A DNA stretch of 6,066 bases from Nitrosarchaeum sp. (GTDB lineage: Archaea > Thermoproteota > Nitrososphaeria > Nitrososphaerales > Nitrosopumilaceae). Below the pieces are notes generated by a model. The model did no database searches and had not been told where the DNA came from. It saw nothing but the letters and a program-made list of their open reading frames with translations. Below, in pieces: positions 5,587-6,066 of the stretch. Numbering within the stretch: position 1 is the stretch's first letter; each line of letters opens with the position of its first letter. Both the position numbers and the translations under genes were made by a program. The stretch spans positions 1-6,066 of the forward strand of contig SCUP01000346.1 in NCBI GenBank assembly GCA_004297665.1. Direction: 5' to 3'.

Positions 5587-5997
5587 ATGTTGGAAGAAAA
5601 GACAATAAAATTATTTCAGCAAAAAAACATTGTTTTTATTGCAACTCTGATGAAAAATGGCGCACCACAACTTTCACCAGTTTGGGCCAGCTATGATTCT
5701 GGTTATGTTTTAGTAAATACTGCTGAAGGTAGAATTAAACATAAAAATATCTTACGTGATCCTCGTGTTGCAATTTCTGTCGTCTCTAATGATAACCCCC
5801 TTGATATGACTACAATTCAAGGTACAGTTGAAGAAATAATTCCTGATTATGATTATGTACATGCTGATAAATTAACTCAGCAATACATGGGACGAAAACA
5901 CTATCCATTCAAAAGAGAAAATGAGAAGAGAATAATTCTCAAAATAAAACCGGAGCGTGTTTTTGTTATGCCTGAATTAAAAATAAATGATAACTAA
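5587..5997 (+). CDS. Pyridoxamine 5'-phosphate oxidase-like split-barrel protein (F420- or FMN-binding, Rv1155-like)
   Basis: A 136-residue protein of the flavin/F420-binding split-barrel superfamily, at the usual length for single-domain members. The typical layout is clear: an N-terminal helix (2-12), FIATLMKNGAPQLSPVW (17-33), YVLVNTAEGRIKHKNILRDP (40-59) with the basic residues that contact cofactor phosphate, VAISVVSNDNP (61-71), IQGTVEEI (77-84), a helical region with HADKLTQQYMG (92-102), and a closing strand, IILKIKPERVFVM (116-128). The pattern is closest to the Rv1155-type F420-dependent group; ammonia-oxidising archaea make F420, so F420H2-dependent reduction is a reasonable guess, but FMN cannot be excluded and no substrate is visible. 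The ATG at 5587 is directly preceded by an in-frame TGA, so no upstream extension exists; a TTG at 5590 is an alternative. GGTGA (5582-5586) abuts the ATG, closer than a normal Shine-Dalgarno sequence. Confidence 0.87.
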   Translation: MLEEKTIKLFQQKNIVFIATLMKNGAPQLSPVWASYDSGYVLVNTAEGRIKHKNILRDPRVAISVVSNDNPLDMTTIQGTVEEIIPDYDYVHADKLTQQYMGRKHYPFKRENEKRIILKIKPERVFVMPELKINDN

Positions 5998-6008
5998 AAT
6001 ATAAAATC

Positions 6009-6030
6009 TTTCTAAATTCGAATTTAGAAA
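6009..6030. repeat. Perfect 22-bp palindrome downstream of the split-barrel gene
   Basis: The half-site TTTCTAAATTC (6009-6019) is followed directly by its exact reverse complement, GAATTTAGAAA (6020-6030). After one mismatch on each side the symmetry continues for three more bases (AAT before, ATT after). As RNA it gives a 9-bp stem with a TCGA loop. It begins 12 nt after the stop of the split-barrel gene. It could be an operator for a gene beyond the window or a bidirectional terminator hairpin; no T-run follows it on the + strand. Confidence 0.6.
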
Positions 6031-6032
6031 TA

Positions 6033-6061
6033 TTCCATTATGTTAATAAAATAAAATGGAA
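6033..6061. repeat. 7-bp inverted repeat at the window end
   Basis: TTCCATT (6033-6039) pairs with AATGGAA (6055-6061) across 15 nt of AT-only or nearly AT-only sequence. The right arm contains an ATG at 6056 that opens a frame running off the window (ATG GAA AAA), so this could be the start of a further + strand gene, but three codons cannot support a call. On the - strand the final AAAAAA reads as a T-run. Confidence 0.3.
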
Positions 6062-6066
6062 AAAAG

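Noticed and set aside
6056..6066. Start of a further + strand gene (ATG GAA AAA).
   Set aside because: Only three codons are visible before the window ends, so no gene can be supported; it is kept as context for the palindrome only.

Overview
The window looks like a piece of an AT-rich archaeal chromosome, most likely a marine or soil ammonia-oxidising archaeon of the Nitrososphaerota (Thaumarchaeota), close to Nitrosopumilus or Nitrosarchaeum. This is inferred from several things: a small archaeal-type PurL of the PurS/PurQ-dependent kind, a free-standing Lrp/AsnC ligand-binding domain, a short wHTH regulator, an F420/FMN split-barrel protein, GTG and TTG starts with little Shine-Dalgarno sequence, and bare T-runs after genes. 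No rRNA, tRNA or other phylogenetic marker is present, so the assignment rests on protein style and composition. All recognised genes lie on the + strand.

Positions 1-3261 form a tight cluster. The 3' three quarters of purL overlaps purF by 8 nt, and purF is followed after a single base by a small RAM-domain gene. PurL makes FGAM and PurF makes phosphoribosylamine, so two de novo purine enzymes are translated next to a possible amino-acid or metabolite sensor. A T-rich terminator-like stretch follows.

Positions 3262-4609 hold a small membrane-anchored protein of unknown function (GTG start) and then purC (TTG start), which makes SAICAR in the same purine pathway. Both genes have a TTAA-core TATA-like element about 26-27 bp before the start codon, which suggests leaderless transcripts.

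Positions 4610-4975 are a 366-bp non-coding, very AT-rich gap, the most structured part of the window. It contains two adjacent hairpins, a strong double poly-T tract, and an array of ATAGTG-like hexamers at 20-nt and about 41-nt steps that also carries dyad symmetry. It lies directly upstream of an ArsR-type wHTH regulator gene and could be that regulator's operator region.

Positions 4976-6066 hold the wHTH regulator, an 80-bp spacer with an 8-bp inverted repeat and a 21-codon mini-ORF ending exactly where the next gene begins, a pyridoxamine-5'-phosphate-oxidase-like flavin/F420 protein, and finally a perfect 22-bp palindrome plus a second inverted repeat at the window edge.

The coding genes are conventional. 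I do not see a clearly new multi-gene system. The best leads are the 20-nt spaced array, the RAM domain embedded in the purine operon, and the palindromic 3' end.
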